NCBI GenBank assembly: GCA_025667525.1 | Contig: CM046882.1 | Location: 19,232,488-19,296,487 of the forward strand | DNA: 64,000 nucleotides | Reading direction: 5' to 3' | Origin: Glebionis coronaria | Taxonomy: Eukaryota > Streptophyta > Magnoliopsida > Asterales > Asteraceae | Part shown: in pieces, positions 1 through 11,700 of the stretch | How the letters are laid out: each line of letters starts with the position of its first letter | How positions within the stretch are numbered: position 1 is the stretch's first letter | Position numbers and translations under genes: made by a program | The notes under the pieces: generated by a model | Told to the model about the DNA's origin: nothing | The model's input: the letters and a program-made list of their open reading frames with translations, nothing else | The model's database searches: none

Positions 1-436
1 TTGCAGGCATAAAAGAAGTTGCTAAATGAGCAGAAGCTATTGTGGAAGGAGAGGAAAAACAACAATAGAAAATGTCAGAATGTGTGTGCGCAGAGACAGT
101 TGCAGGTATGTTAGGGGTTTGCATTAGATTCTACCTCTGACAGTATCTGCCAAGATGATGCCAACACGTAGATGGCGCAAACATTCGCTGCAGACAGCAT
201 TCCTCGTAGCAACCTCGCAAACCCTACATCGGTTAAGGTTTGACTGCCCGGGAATACCTCGGTCAACCATTTGAGAAACGTTTTTTAATCAAACAACCAT
301 TAATCAAACCTATCCCCCCCCCTCTCTTTATCAATTTCTTGTCTAACAAAGAGCATAGCATACAAATTATTCAAGAAGAGCAATACAGCATGATCAGAGG
401 TCACTAATTATTAGTATTATAATATATATGTTATGT

Positions 437-919
437 ATCCTTCTCCCGCAAAGACGAGTTAATTCTCGCCTTTCTTATGAAAAACTCCCCAAACTTGGAG
501 AAACCTAAGGTAGGGTAATAACATAAATCTATCTTGCTGGTTTCTTTTGTATCATTCTTATTATGTCAAAATACGCTTATGCGAGACACTTTATGTAGAT
601 TTTAGACGCTGAAGCGTCTTTGACACGTACAGAAAGTTCTCCAAGAGTCGACTTTTATCCGGGTATTATGTTGGAGCATCTGAAGGAACTAGAGATTGTA
701 GATTTTGTCACCCACGGTAAAGAGAGTCGGTTTAATTTCGTGCAGCTTATCTTGGCTAGGTCACCTTTGCTGAAGATGGTGAGGATATTCACACAATGTA
801 ACTATCACCGTGAAAAGTTACAAATTTTAGAAATTCTCTTGGGCTTCTCACGTGCATCACCGGATGTACAAATCATTGTTGAGGATTCATGCAAGTATTG
901 CGATTCTAGTAGCACCTAA
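437..919 (+). pseudogene. F-box/FBD gene, 3' remnant (copy A, gene 1)
   Basis: Only the 3' end of an F-box/FBD/LRR-type gene remains. A stub of the third exon (about 437-509, encoding the NLEK-type repeat) is followed by an intron with a GT donor at 510. The last exon (599-919) encodes the FBD region, with the family pattern IMLEHLKELEI, a cluster of LARSPLLK, and the C-terminal VEDSCKYC. The F-box and leucine-rich exons are absent; upstream is non-coding DNA with AT- and C-rich runs where the truncation lies. The last exon frame is open to its stop. The family normally acts as substrate-recognition subunits of SCF ubiquitin ligases, but without an F-box this fragment is probably inert. The copy-B counterpart is at 20650-21132. 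Confidence 0.75.
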
Positions 920-1770
920 ATAAGCAAGCCTATGTGACTGTCGATTCTATTTGCATCTATGTGACTTCTAATTAGTGTTTTAGGCACCTACTACTCTGCT
1001 TATTTATATTTTGGTTTGACAACTTTGATGTGCATGTATGAGTTCGGATAAGCTTGTTACGTATCCTTATTTGGCCAGTATTGGAAATCTGGATTTATTA
1101 CTGATTCGTTCCCGAAATTTTATCAGATGTCAATTTATTGAATTCTGTACATCAAAGTAGCTGTTCACACGCCATACTTATATGGCATTTTCGACCCATT
1201 TATGAATGTGTTGATGTGGATTTACCTTTATCTCAAACGGCCGAAATTCAATAAAACATACAGTAGATAGAGGAGAAACGGGTGGATCTGGCAATGCTTT
1301 ATCTCTCTAATGGAAGTTGATAACTTGATATCGTGAGCTGATGGCATCGTTTCGATTCAAGAAAGTCTTGATTTTAGTCCATCAGTGGAGACTAATAAGC
1401 TCTTTGGGTTGACTGGTCAATAAGAAATTTTGGAGAATACAATTAGATCACCTTATGGGTTAATGCAGATCAGCCCATATAAGGAAAAGCATTCTAATGG
1501 GCTTACTCTTATAATGGGCTTTATGCAATTAGATAAGTATAAATATACGTATCACGGTATCAAGGTTGTCTTGTCTATGCTCGAAACTTTGAATTATCTC
1601 GAATCATTAAGTTAACGTATCAAGGTATTTTTTTTTAGTTTTTTTGTTTAGTTAAGGTTGTTACTGTTTGTCGCTCAATTGTAGTTTTATTAGATAGGGT
1701 TTATCTGCTTATTGCTTACTTAGTATTATATAAGCTAAGTTCATAAGCTTATCATTACATAAGTCTCGAA
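920..1770. other. Intergenic, no gene seen
   Basis: This is AT-rich spacer between the F-box remnant and Copia 1. It is shared with copy B (21133-22024) apart from small indels. Short open frames here have no family resemblance and no codon conservation between copies. Confidence 0.7.
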
Positions 1771-1775
1771 ATAAA

Positions 1776-2251
1776 TATTAGAATTTAACAAAAACAAGAA
1801 TCAAGATGATTCAACCAACCTCCCCTTTATCTTTTTTATTAACTGCGTTAGGCAATCACTTCAAATGTGATTCCTAGCTTTTTGATCAAACTATACAATA
1901 CAAAAATAAAGAAAGAATACAACCAGATGTGTTACAAAGATCTTACAACCAAGATCAATGAACAAGTAACTCAGTCTGAATCAGAACAATGAAACTCAAC
2001 AATGGCGATGGAAACAATGTGAGAGAAAATAACAAAACTGAATGACGGAACTAACTAAGTTGTGGTATATAAACACTCTTGGCTAGGGTTGACTGAAGTT
2101 AGGTCAACATGCTAGATTAAGCCCTTCAATTTCTCTTAACCTGTCAAACACAGCCAAACATAGCAAAAATAGGAAATATAAAAGAAATATATTTACCTTT
2201 CTTACCCTTGAAGATATGAAACATTGCCAAACTTAACTTATACTTTTAATA
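1776..2251 (-). repeat. Copia 1 3' LTR
   Basis: 476 bp, matching 6647-7122 with no difference that I can see. It is the 3' LTR because the pol frame reads right to left. Confidence 0.95.
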
Positions 2252-2263
2252 CCCCCTTTTAAG
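2252..2263 (-). other. Copia 1 polypurine tract
   Basis: On the minus strand the sequence is CTTAAAAGGGGG, directly against the 3' LTR. This is the usual place and composition for the plus-strand primer. It overlaps the last codons of the pol frame. Confidence 0.75.
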
Positions 2264-5200
2264 TTGAGGTTTGGTATAAGTCAATAAGCTTCAGTTTCTC
2301 ACAAAACCACTTATGATCTTTGATTGATAATCCCTTAGTGAATAAGTCAGCAACATTGTCTTCAGACTTGATTTTACAAGTTTTAACCAATCCTGCTGAA
2401 ACTTTTTCTCTAAGGAAATATAAATCTATTTCAAAGTGTTTTGTTCTCTCATGGAACACAGGATTAGCTGCAATTTGAATTGCAGAACTGCTATCACAAC
2501 TGATAGGCACAGGTAAAGTAATTTCAACCTTAAGATCTTTCATAATCTTAAGGATCCACATAATTTCACAAGTAACACTGTTCATAGCTCTATATTCAGC
2601 TTCAGCTGAAGATTTAGCTATCACAGATTGTTTCTTGCTTTTCCATGAAACAAGATTTTCACCTAGATAAACAGTATAACCAGTAACAGATTTTCTTGTA
2701 ATCTTACATTTGGCCCAATCTGAATCAACAAAAGCATTAAGATTCAGACAGTTATGCTTCTTAAAAGAGATACCTGTCCCAGGTGAATTTTTAAGATACC
2801 TAAGCACATGAAAAGCAAGTTTGAGATGTGATTTATAAGGAGCATGCATAAACTGACTTAGACAATGTACTGCATAAGCAATATCAGGTCTAGTCAAAGT
2901 TAGATAAATCAACTTGCCAACAATTTTCTGATAACAAGTCTTATTATCAAGCATCACATCCTTTTCACTATCAACAACAACTTTCTTTTTCTTAGAAGGA
3001 TCAGGAATAGGGGATTTAGCTGGCTTGCAAGCTAACATACCATATTCAGCAAGTAATTCAAGACAGTATTTCCTTTGATTAAGGCATAAACCAGATTCAG
3101 TATCAAGAACTTCAATGCCTAAAAAATATCTGAGTTTTCCAAGATCTTTTATTTTGAATTTAGAACTCAAATAATTTTTAAAGTCATTAATCATTTTATC
3201 ATTATTTCCTGTAATAATGATATCATCCACATAGACTAACAGAGCTACAAAAGCATCATTCTCAGTCTTAGTAAATAATGAAACATCACTTTTACTTTGA
3301 CTAAAACCATTATCAGTTAAAACACTAGTGAGCTTCTCATTCCATTTTCTAGGTGCTTGTTTTAACCCATATAATGATTTAGTTAGCTTACACACCTTAT
3401 TAGTATCTGAACCATATCCTTCAGGAAGATTCATATAGATTTCTTCATCTAATTCTCCATAAAGGAATGCATTATTAACATCTAATTGATATACTGGCCA
3501 ATTATTATGCACAGCCACAGAAAGAAGACATCTAACAGTCACAATTTTAACAACAGGAGAGAAAGTCTCTTCATAATCTATGCCTTCTTTCTGACTAAAT
3601 CCTTTAGCCACAACTCTGGCCTTAAACCTTTCAACATCTCCACTAGATTTGTATTTAACCTTCCATAACCATTTACAAGCTACAGGTTTTCTACCATAAG
3701 GTAAATCAACAATAACCCATGTATTATTTCTGTTAAGGGCTTCCATTTCTTCATTCATTGCCTCAACCCATCTAGGATCTTTGGCAGCCTCATCATATGA
3801 TTTAGGCTCATGAATTTTATTCAGATTATTAGAAAACACAAAGTTGTGCATAGACAGATTAGTATAACTCACAACAGTATTAATATCATACTTAATCCTT
3901 TTATCTAGCACATAGTTATCATATTTAGCAGGAACTTTGTGTGGTCTAGTTGACCTTCTTAACTCAGATCTTTCTGGACTGTTTTGAAAAAGTTGATTAA
4001 ATTCAGTAAATTCCTCACCCTCAGAATCATACTCATCATCACTTAGGGCAACATTTTGATCTTTAGGATTAGCCTCACTACTGCCTATATCACTCTGGCT
4101 TCCAACACTATGATCTTTATCCCTCATAGAGTCTGACTCCTGAGAGTGACTGGTAATAATGGGATTAGTGTCAGTAGACACTTTATCAGCTAAGTCAAAT
4201 CTAGGTAAAATGCTACCTCTATTTCCTAGGTTTACATCTCTCACTTCATCATAGGGATCATCAGACTTGTCTGCTACTAGGTCAAAAATATTTAGACTAC
4301 TTATACCTTGATCCTCAAAAATTAAACCATCTTTACAACCATCATTTTTGAAAGGAAACACAGTTTCATAAAACTTTACATCCCTAGAAAATAAAACAGT
4401 CTTAGACTCAAGACTAAAAAGTTTGTAACCCTTTTTTGTAAAAGAATAACCAATAAAAACACATTTTTCACTCCTAGCAGCAAACTTATCCATATTATTA
4501 AGTATAGTACTAAAACACAAACATCCAAAAGTTTTAAAATGAGAGATATTAGGCTCAATGTTATAAATCATTTCATAAGGACTTTTTCCAGAAAGAACTG
4601 AGCTAGGAATCCTGTTAATAAGATAAACAGCAGTAAGAACACATTCAGGCCACATATTTAAAGGTAATCCCCCCTGAAACATAAGAGCTCTTGCAACATT
4701 AAGCAAGTGCCTATGTTTCCTCTCAGCTATACCATTCTGCTGTGGAGTATACACACAAGTAGTTTGATGTATTATGCCTTTATTTTTAACAAAAGTTTCA
4801 AAATTATTATTTATAAATTCAGATCCATTATCACTTCTGAAAATCTTAACAGATATATCAAACTGAGTTTTCATAAGATTATAAAACTCAACAATCTTAC
4901 TAAACACTTCATTTTTACCTTTAAGCATGTATAACCACACAGCCCTGGTATAGTCATCAACCACAGTAAGAAAATATCTATAACCATCTCTACTTTTAAT
5001 CTTATAAGGACCCCAAACATCTAAGTGCACAATATCACCCAAGAACTTGGTTTTATGTTCACTTAAAGGAAAAGGATCCCTAGTCTGTTTAGCCTTATGA
5101 CAAACATCACAAGGCTGAACATCATTAGTAGATTGAAGTTGAAGTTTATCCTTTAAAACAGACAAGACTTGGTCAGAAGGATGACCAAGTCTATTATGCC

Positions 5201-6086
5201 AAATGCATTTAGACAAACAACAAGCAGTTATAGAACTATTAACAAACTTCCTACCTGAATCAAACACATATAAACCATTGCATTCACTACCAGTCCCCAG
5301 AAGGGACTTTTGAAGAGAATCCTGAACAAAGCATTTATTTTCAGTAAATGACACAACAAATTTATCATCTTTAGCCAATTTATGAACAGATATAAGGCTA
5401 ACTTTGTATCCTGGAACAACCAACACATTTTTCAACACAATTTTATCAGACAGCTTGTAATTTCCAATATGTTTAACTTGTTCAACAGTTCCATTAGGAT
5501 GAGAAACAGATATGTTTAGCTTAGAAACATCAATTACATCATATAAGTGAGCTGTTGAAAAAGTCATGTGTTGAGATGCACCAGAATCAAAGATCCAACC
5601 AATATAAGTACTATAAGTACTTATATTAGAATTATAGTTAAAAAATCTACAAGTAACAAAACTTATTATGTGATTAGACCCATCTATTTTATCATATGTT
5701 TCTTTAAACTCATCCCACACATCTTTAGCATTTTTAGAGAAAATTTGCCCTTGATATAACTCAAAAGAGATACATCCAAGAAGCCAAGATAAAACCACAG
5801 CATTACATCTATCCCATTGATCAGCCAAAACATTATCATCATTGTTCTTTTCACATGTACCATCAATAAAACCCAACTTATTCTTAGTATGCAATGCAAG
5901 TTTGAATACAGCAGCCCAAACCTTATAATTTTCAGGACCAGTGAGTTTAACACTCACAATGGGCTGCCCATTTGTGTCAGTAGGGTGTAAGAACAAAGGG
6001 TCATTAGTATGAATGACAGTTTCATTTTCAGTTTCAGTATCACTAACAGGATCATCATCCTGGTCACCTTTCTTAGAAACAGACAT
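2259..6086 (-). CDS. Copia 1 gag-pol polyprotein, shortened gag
   Basis: Uninterrupted frame of 1,275 codons from the ATG at 6086 (MSVSKKGD); the frame is open further upstream without an ATG. In order: an N-terminal copia-type gag region (NDPLFLHPTD, FIDGTC, YDKIDGS), the protease motif DSGASQHM near residue 165, the integrase zinc-binding part (WHNRLGHPS with CDVC), the integrase core (DVWGPY, SDNGSEF, QQNGIAERKH), reverse transcriptase with YVDDIIITG near residue 950, and RNase H with FVDSDWAKC and SSAEAEYRAM. Protease follows only about 30 residues after YDKIDGS, so the distal gag and its CCHC zinc knuckle are missing. Catalytic motifs look intact. The element would probably need Gag supplied in trans; that is inference. 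Confidence 0.92.
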   Translation of the reverse strand: MSVSKKGDQDDDPVSDTETENETVIHTNDPLFLHPTDTNGQPIVSVKLTGPENYKVWAAVFKLALHTKNKLGFIDGTCEKNNDDNVLADQWDRCNAVVLSWLLGCISFELYQGQIFSKNAKDVWDEFKETYDKIDGSNHIISFVTCRFFNYNSNISTYSTYIGWIFDSGASQHMTFSTAHLYDVIDVSKLNISVSHPNGTVEQVKHIGNYKLSDKIVLKNVLVVPGYKVSLISVHKLAKDDKFVVSFTENKCFVQDSLQKSLLGTGSECNGLYVFDSGRKFVNSSITACCLSKCIWHNRLGHPSDQVLSVLKDKLQLQSTNDVQPCDVCHKAKQTRDPFPLSEHKTKFLGDIVHLDVWGPYKIKSRDGYRYFLTVVDDYTRAVWLYMLKGKNEVFSKIVEFYNLMKTQFDISVKIFRSDNGSEFINNNFETFVKNKGIIHQTTCVYTPQQNGIAERKHRHLLNVARALMFQGGLPLNMWPECVLTAVYLINRIPSSVLSGKSPYEMIYNIEPNISHFKTFGCLCFSTILNNMDKFAARSEKCVFIGYSFTKKGYKLFSLESKTVLFSRDVKFYETVFPFKNDGCKDGLIFEDQGISSLNIFDLVADKSDDPYDEVRDVNLGNRGSILPRFDLADKVSTDTNPIITSHSQESDSMRDKDHSVGSQSDIGSSEANPKDQNVALSDDEYDSEGEEFTEFNQLFQNSPERSELRRSTRPHKVPAKYDNYVLDKRIKYDINTVVSYTNLSMHNFVFSNNLNKIHEPKSYDEAAKDPRWVEAMNEEMEALNRNNTWVIVDLPYGRKPVACKWLWKVKYKSSGDVERFKARVVAKGFSQKEGIDYEETFSPVVKIVTVRCLLSVAVHNNWPVYQLDVNNAFLYGELDEEIYMNLPEGYGSDTNKVCKLTKSLYGLKQAPRKWNEKLTSVLTDNGFSQSKSDVSLFTKTENDAFVALLVYVDDIIITGNNDKMINDFKNYLSSKFKIKDLGKLRYFLGIEVLDTESGLCLNQRKYCLELLAEYGMLACKPAKSPIPDPSKKKKVVVDSEKDVMLDNKTCYQKIVGKLIYLTLTRPDIAYAVHCLSQFMHAPYKSHLKLAFHVLRYLKNSPGTGISFKKHNCLNLNAFVDSDWAKCKITRKSVTGYTVYLGENLVSWKSKKQSVIAKSSAEAEYRAMNSVTCEIMWILKIMKDLKVEITLPVPISCDSSSAIQIAANPVFHERTKHFEIDLYFLREKVSAGLVKTCKIKSEDNVADLFTKGLSIKDHKWFCEKLKLIDLYQTST

Positions 6087-6635
6087 ACTGAAAGCACACA
6101 AAGAACAAACAAAGCTCAAAAAAACCCCTTGTATCTCCTCAACAACCAATCAACCAATAAAACTAAACCCTTCGACACCTAAGCCCCTTCTAAAACAACA
6201 ATTAAAGAAGAGAAAGTGAGAGAGGTGTTACTACACGCGCAGCAACAAGCAAAGAAACCCAAGAATCAATAAGATCAAGAAGATCTTATTACTACCAACA
6301 AGCACAGCGGAAAAACAACCTGAAAAAGTTAGTTATAACAAATAACTAACACAAAGTAACAAATGCCCAAAAATTGAATGAAACCCTAATTTCTGGATTT
6401 TAGGGTTTCTTCAATTAACCTTACCAGAAACTCAATTGAGCTCAATTAAGCGCAACAGAACCCAATTAAACACCACAGATCACCAAGAATCACAAAAACC
6501 CCCAAATTTTAAAAACCCTAAAAATTTAAAAAAGACAAATCTTGCAATTAATCACAAAAGGAACACGATTAACCACAAGATTAATCAAGATTGATACAAA
6601 AACCGTTTTAAAACTCAGATATCAAGAAACAAAGA

Positions 6636-6646
6636 CTCTGATACCA
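6636..6646 (-). other. Copia 1 primer binding site
   Basis: The minus strand reads TGGTATCAGAG immediately after the 5' LTR end at 6647. It is complementary to the 3' end of plant initiator methionine tRNA, the usual copia primer. Confidence 0.88.
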
Positions 6647-7122
6647 TATTAGAATTTAACAAAAACAAGAATCAAGATGATTCAACCAACCTCCCCTTTA
6701 TCTTTTTTATTAACTGCGTTAGGCAATCACTTCAAATGTGATTCCTAGCTTTTTGATCAAACTATACAATACAAAAATAAAGAAAGAATACAACCAGATG
6801 TGTTACAAAGATCTTACAACCAAGATCAATGAACAAGTAACTCAGTCTGAATCAGAACAATGAAACTCAACAATGGCGATGGAAACAATGTGAGAGAAAA
6901 TAACAAAACTGAATGACGGAACTAACTAAGTTGTGGTATATAAACACTCTTGGCTAGGGTTGACTGAAGTTAGGTCAACATGCTAGATTAAGCCCTTCAA
7001 TTTCTCTTAACCTGTCAAACACAGCCAAACATAGCAAAAATAGGAAATATAAAAGAAATATATTTACCTTTCTTACCCTTGAAGATATGAAACATTGCCA
7101 AACTTAACTTATACTTTTAATA
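6647..7122 (-). repeat. Copia 1 5' LTR
   Basis: 476 bp, matching 1776-2251. It would hold the element's promoter; a TATA-like TTTATATA lies on the minus strand near 6938-6946. Confidence 0.94.
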
Positions 7123-8391
7123 ATAAACGAGAAAAATTGAAAATTTGGGCTAATGAAACATAAACCGAAAAATGTAAGCTCGTACGCTCATAAACAAACT
7201 TAAACAAACACTCTGATTTTCAGCGTATGGCTTATCTTTAGGTCATAAGCCTGACTTGATAACCTCATAATCCGGAAAAAAGGGGTAAAAAGGTTTTCAA
7301 AATTTACTAAAGCTTGTAAGTCCAGTACATAAGCCAACACAAACAGTCCCTAAAGCTGATTTCGAATAAGCAGATTTAAACGGGTACTTTTTATATTTTG
7401 GTTTGACAACTTTGAATAACACTATTAAACATGTTCAAAACTAATATAAATGTGGAATAAAAATTGCCTGTTGGACCCTTAATTTACCCATACCAACAGT
7501 TTTGCCACCTTTAGTTGCTGCTCCTGCTAGTGAAATTATATCGTAATCGCGTCTCATACACTTTTCGTATACATTGTTTATTGCTGATCCTTTCATGGTA
7601 TGCTTCTGCAGTTATGTTTATATGTATGCTTCTGCAGTTATGTTCGATTATATTTTGGTAGTTATGTTTTAGGCTGATAGTGTGTGTACTCAAATGATAT
7701 TCACATTAACAAATCTTGCAGCCAACTATAATATCGGGGATATGGACAGGCTCAGCGACCTTCCTTCATGCATTATAGAAATGATACTATATGTCTTATA
7801 CCAATTCAAGAGGCAGGAAGGACAAGTATCCTGTCTAGGGAATGGAGGTACCGTTGGACTCAAATTCCTAAAGTCGTGTTTGAGGAAAATACTTTTCAAG
7901 TATCAACTGTTGATGGGGCTGAGCAAAAACATTTGGAACCACATGAAAGGCAAAAGATGGAAAGGAGTAAACTTATATACGCTGTAGGCCAAGTTTTATT
8001 AATGCATGATGGTCCGGTAGATGAGTTCACCCTTTCTTTGGTCAACTCTGACCAACGTGTTAAAATCGACCCTATATTAGCTCATTTGTTGAGGAAACCT
8101 AGCATTAAGAAGTTAAAACTCGACTTTGCTTATGCGGGGTACAAGTTACCTTCATCTATCTTCTCATTCCGCCAGTTAACAGACCTGTCTCTCATTCGTT
8201 GTTATTTTGATTTTGACCATCAACCAACATTTAGCAGATTTAATAGTCTAACAAACTTACATATAGAAGGTGTATTTACCTCTACAAGAGCAGTTCAGCA
8301 TCTCCTATCTAGTTGTCCATTGCTTAAGACCGTGATTCTGGTAATAATTACTACATCTTACTACTAAGATATTATACCAAGCATACCTCGA

Positions 8392-8721
8392 TGTAGGGTT
8401 TATTCCCCACAACCCTGATTAACTAGATGCGGAACTCGATCGTGAACACACACAGCAATAGAATCGACAGAAAAGAAATCGACGCCCACACAAGGTAATA
8501 TCCCTAACCGATTACCGATTAGTTTATTGAAAGAATGACGTGTTTGGTTTGTTCCCCTCACCTCCTTTTATAGAGATGAGGGGGAACCGACTATACAAGT
8601 CCTACGGGTCGGGTTGGGCTTAGACATTGCCAACCGACCTTTATTCTTAGCTATAGGAAACTAGGCTAATCGACACTCTCCCTAGACACGACTTAGGCGA
8701 ATATAATGACTAAACATAACA
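8392..8721 (-). repeat. Copia 2 3' LTR
   Basis: 330 bp, identical by eye to 13320-13649. The A/G-rich stretch right after it (8722-8735, minus sense TAAGGTGGAAATT) is the polypurine tract. Confidence 0.95.
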
Positions 8722-8741
8722 ATTTCCACCTTAGGCATATA

Positions 8742-11700
8742 TTAGCCTATCCCAACACTCAGCAACTCCAAGCAGTGTTGTAACTTGCGTCCAGGTACCA
8801 CCTTCGTCAAGGCATCCGCAGCATTGTGTTCAGTACCCACTTTCAGAACTTCAACCGTCTTTGCTTCTAAGACTTCTCTGATAAAGTGATAACGCACATT
8901 GATGTGCTTAGTCCTTTCATGAAAAACATGATTCTGCGATAAGTGAATCGCGCCCTGATTATCACAATTAACTGCAACATTGTTGAGCTTCACGCCCAAC
9001 TCTTCCAAGAGTCCCCTTAGCCAAATAGCTTCCTTCACAGCCTCCGTAAGGGCCATATACTCTGCCTCTGTAGTTGAAAGAGCCACCACGTGTTGTAGCG
9101 TTGCCTTCCAGCTTACAACACATCCTTGTACTAAAAATGCGTAACCAGTGAGAGACCTACCTTTATCCGGATCTTTAGCGTAGTCTGAATCAACAAAACC
9201 TGTTACGTCCACATGGTTGCCACGATTTGTCCCATACACCAAACCCACGTTTACAGTGCCCTGCAAATATTTCATAATCCACTTCACTGCTTTCCAATGG
9301 AGTTTACCTGGATTCGCCAAATATCTGCTAACTACACTTACTGCATACGCTATGTCTGGCCTCGTGCATACCATCAAGTACATCAAGCTCCCAACCGCAT
9401 TTGCATACGGCACCCTACTCATTCTTTCAACATCACAATCCCTAACCGGGCAATCCTTCAACGACAGCTTGAAGTGCCCACTCAATGGTGTCTGAACCGA
9501 CTTCCCATTGTCCATTCTAAACCTTTTTAAAACTTTAGAAACGTACCCGGATTGTGACACCCTCAGAATCTTGCGACTCCGATCTCTGAAGATCTCCATA
9601 CCAAGAATCTTCTTTGCTTCCCCGAGCTCTTTCATGTCGAACTCCCTTTTAAGCAAAGACTTGGTAGCCGCGATCTCAGCCTTGCTTTTACAAGCAATCA
9701 GCATATCATCTACATATAACAATAGATAGATATACTCCCCTGGTGCATAACTCCTGTAATATACGCAGCTGTCGTAACTGCTATGCTTAAACCCATTGCT
9801 CAGCATATACTCATCGAACCTCTTGTACCATTGCCTAGGTGACTGCTTCAAACCATAAAGAGATTTCTTTAACAAACATACCTTGTTACCTTGTTCAAAT
9901 CCCGGTGGTTGCCTCATGTAGATCACCTCTTCAAGATTTCCATGTAAAAACGCCGTCTTTACATCAAGCTGCTCCAGCTCATAATCTTTACACGCAGTCA
10001 ATGCAAGTATAACCCGAATAGATGTGTGTCGAACTACCGGCGAAAATACTTCATTGTAATCAATACCTGCTCTTTGTGTGAATCCACGAGCCACCAACCT
10101 TGCCTTGTACCTAGGCTTTTGAACACCTTCAATCCCTTCCTTTATTTTGAACAGCCATTTGCAGCTCACCAGCTTTTGCCCAGCTGGATGATCTACTAAC
10201 ACCCAGGTCTTGTTCTTCTTCAGAGAATCCATCTCTTCTTTCATAGCAGCTTTCCACTTAGAACTGTCTTCACAAGCAACTGCTTCCTGGTATGTCAATG
10301 GTTCATGAGTATCTTCTTCCTCTGCTGCAGCAAACGCATAAGCAACCATATTACTCTCATCCCGAAACCTTGCCGGTTTCGTTCTTGTCCTTGGCTCTCT
10401 ATCCCGAACCAATTGATAATCTGTGAGATCCGGTGGATGATCAATTTCCTGAACCCCTGCATCTTCATCATAGCCATCTTCCTGATCTGTCTGGTCTTCC
10501 TGATCTGACTGATCTTCCTGACATGTTTGATCTTCCTGACCTGGATGGTCTTCCTCAGGCGTATGATTATTTAACCTCTGCAGTTCCACCTCAACCTGTA
10601 ATTCCTCAACAGACTTATCTTTTCCTGCACCAGTATCCTTCAACGTGTCTTTGTACATGACACTTTCATTGAAGACCACGTTCCTGCTTGTGACTATTTT
10701 AGGCGATTCATTATCAAGCCTATATAGTCTGTACCCCTTCACACCTTCAGGATACCCCAAAAGAACGCATTTTACCGCTCTCGGCTCGAGCTTACCTTGT
10801 TTAACGTGTGAATACGCGACACAGCCGAAAACCCTCAACATCCCATAATCACTAGGATGTCCCGACCACATCTCCATAGGTGTCTTCTTCTCAATCGCTG
10901 TCGATGGTGACCTATTTATAAGATATGCGGCCGTACATGTCGCTTCCGCCCAGAAGGTCTTGGGCAATCCAGACTGTACTAATAAACAGCGTACCTTGTC
11001 CATGAGAGTTCTGTTCATCCGTTCTGCTAACCCATTTTGTTGCGGCGTCCCGGCAACCGTCAAATGTCTAGCAATCCCGCTCTCAGTGCATAGCTGATTA
11101 AACTCCCGGTTACAGAACTCAAGACCATTATCCGTCCTAAGCTTCTTAACCGTCCTCCCAGTCTGATTTTCTACTAACTGCTTCCACTCTTTGAACTTTT
11201 CAAATGCTTCGTGTTTGAACCTGAGAACATAAACCCATACCCTTCTGGAATAATCATCGACAATAGATAAGAAATACCTCTTACCTCCCAATGATTCCAC
11301 CTGAGACGGACCCCATAAGTCTGAATGAACATAGTCTATCACTCCCTGAGTAGTGTGCCTTCCTACACCGAAACGGACTCGATGTGACTTTCCCAGAACA
11401 CAATTCTCACAAAAATCGAGCTTACCTAGACTCTTCTTGCCAAACAAACCCTGCTTTTCCAGCACGTGTAGTCCCGCCTCACTGATATGTCCTAGTCTTT
11501 TATGCCAAACATGCACAAGACTGTCTTTCTCTTCAACACTAGCATTAAGCTCACCAGCCAATGCATGGCCATCCAAAGAGTACACACAGTTCTCCCTTCT
11601 GGTTCCAGATACAATAACCCTAGAACCATTAATCACCTTGACTTTGCCCGACTGCAATTTTACGGTATATCCCTCTTTTTCAAGAGTTCCCAGCGATATC

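Larger units (their letters stand above)
1776..7122 (-). mobile_element. Full-length Ty1/copia retrotransposon (Copia 1)
   Basis: The element lies on the minus strand with two 476-bp LTRs that appear identical by eye. A 5-bp target duplication ATAAA flanks it (1771-1775 and 7123-7127), and the unoccupied site survives at 22025-22029 in copy B. Read in its own sense the LTR begins TATTAAAAG and ends TTCTAATA, so the termini are TA..TA rather than TG..CA. The primer site TGGTATCAGAG (initiator Met tRNA type) abuts the 5' LTR directly. A G-rich polypurine tract abuts the 3' LTR. Identical LTRs and an empty paralogous site indicate a very recent insertion. Confidence 0.96.
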
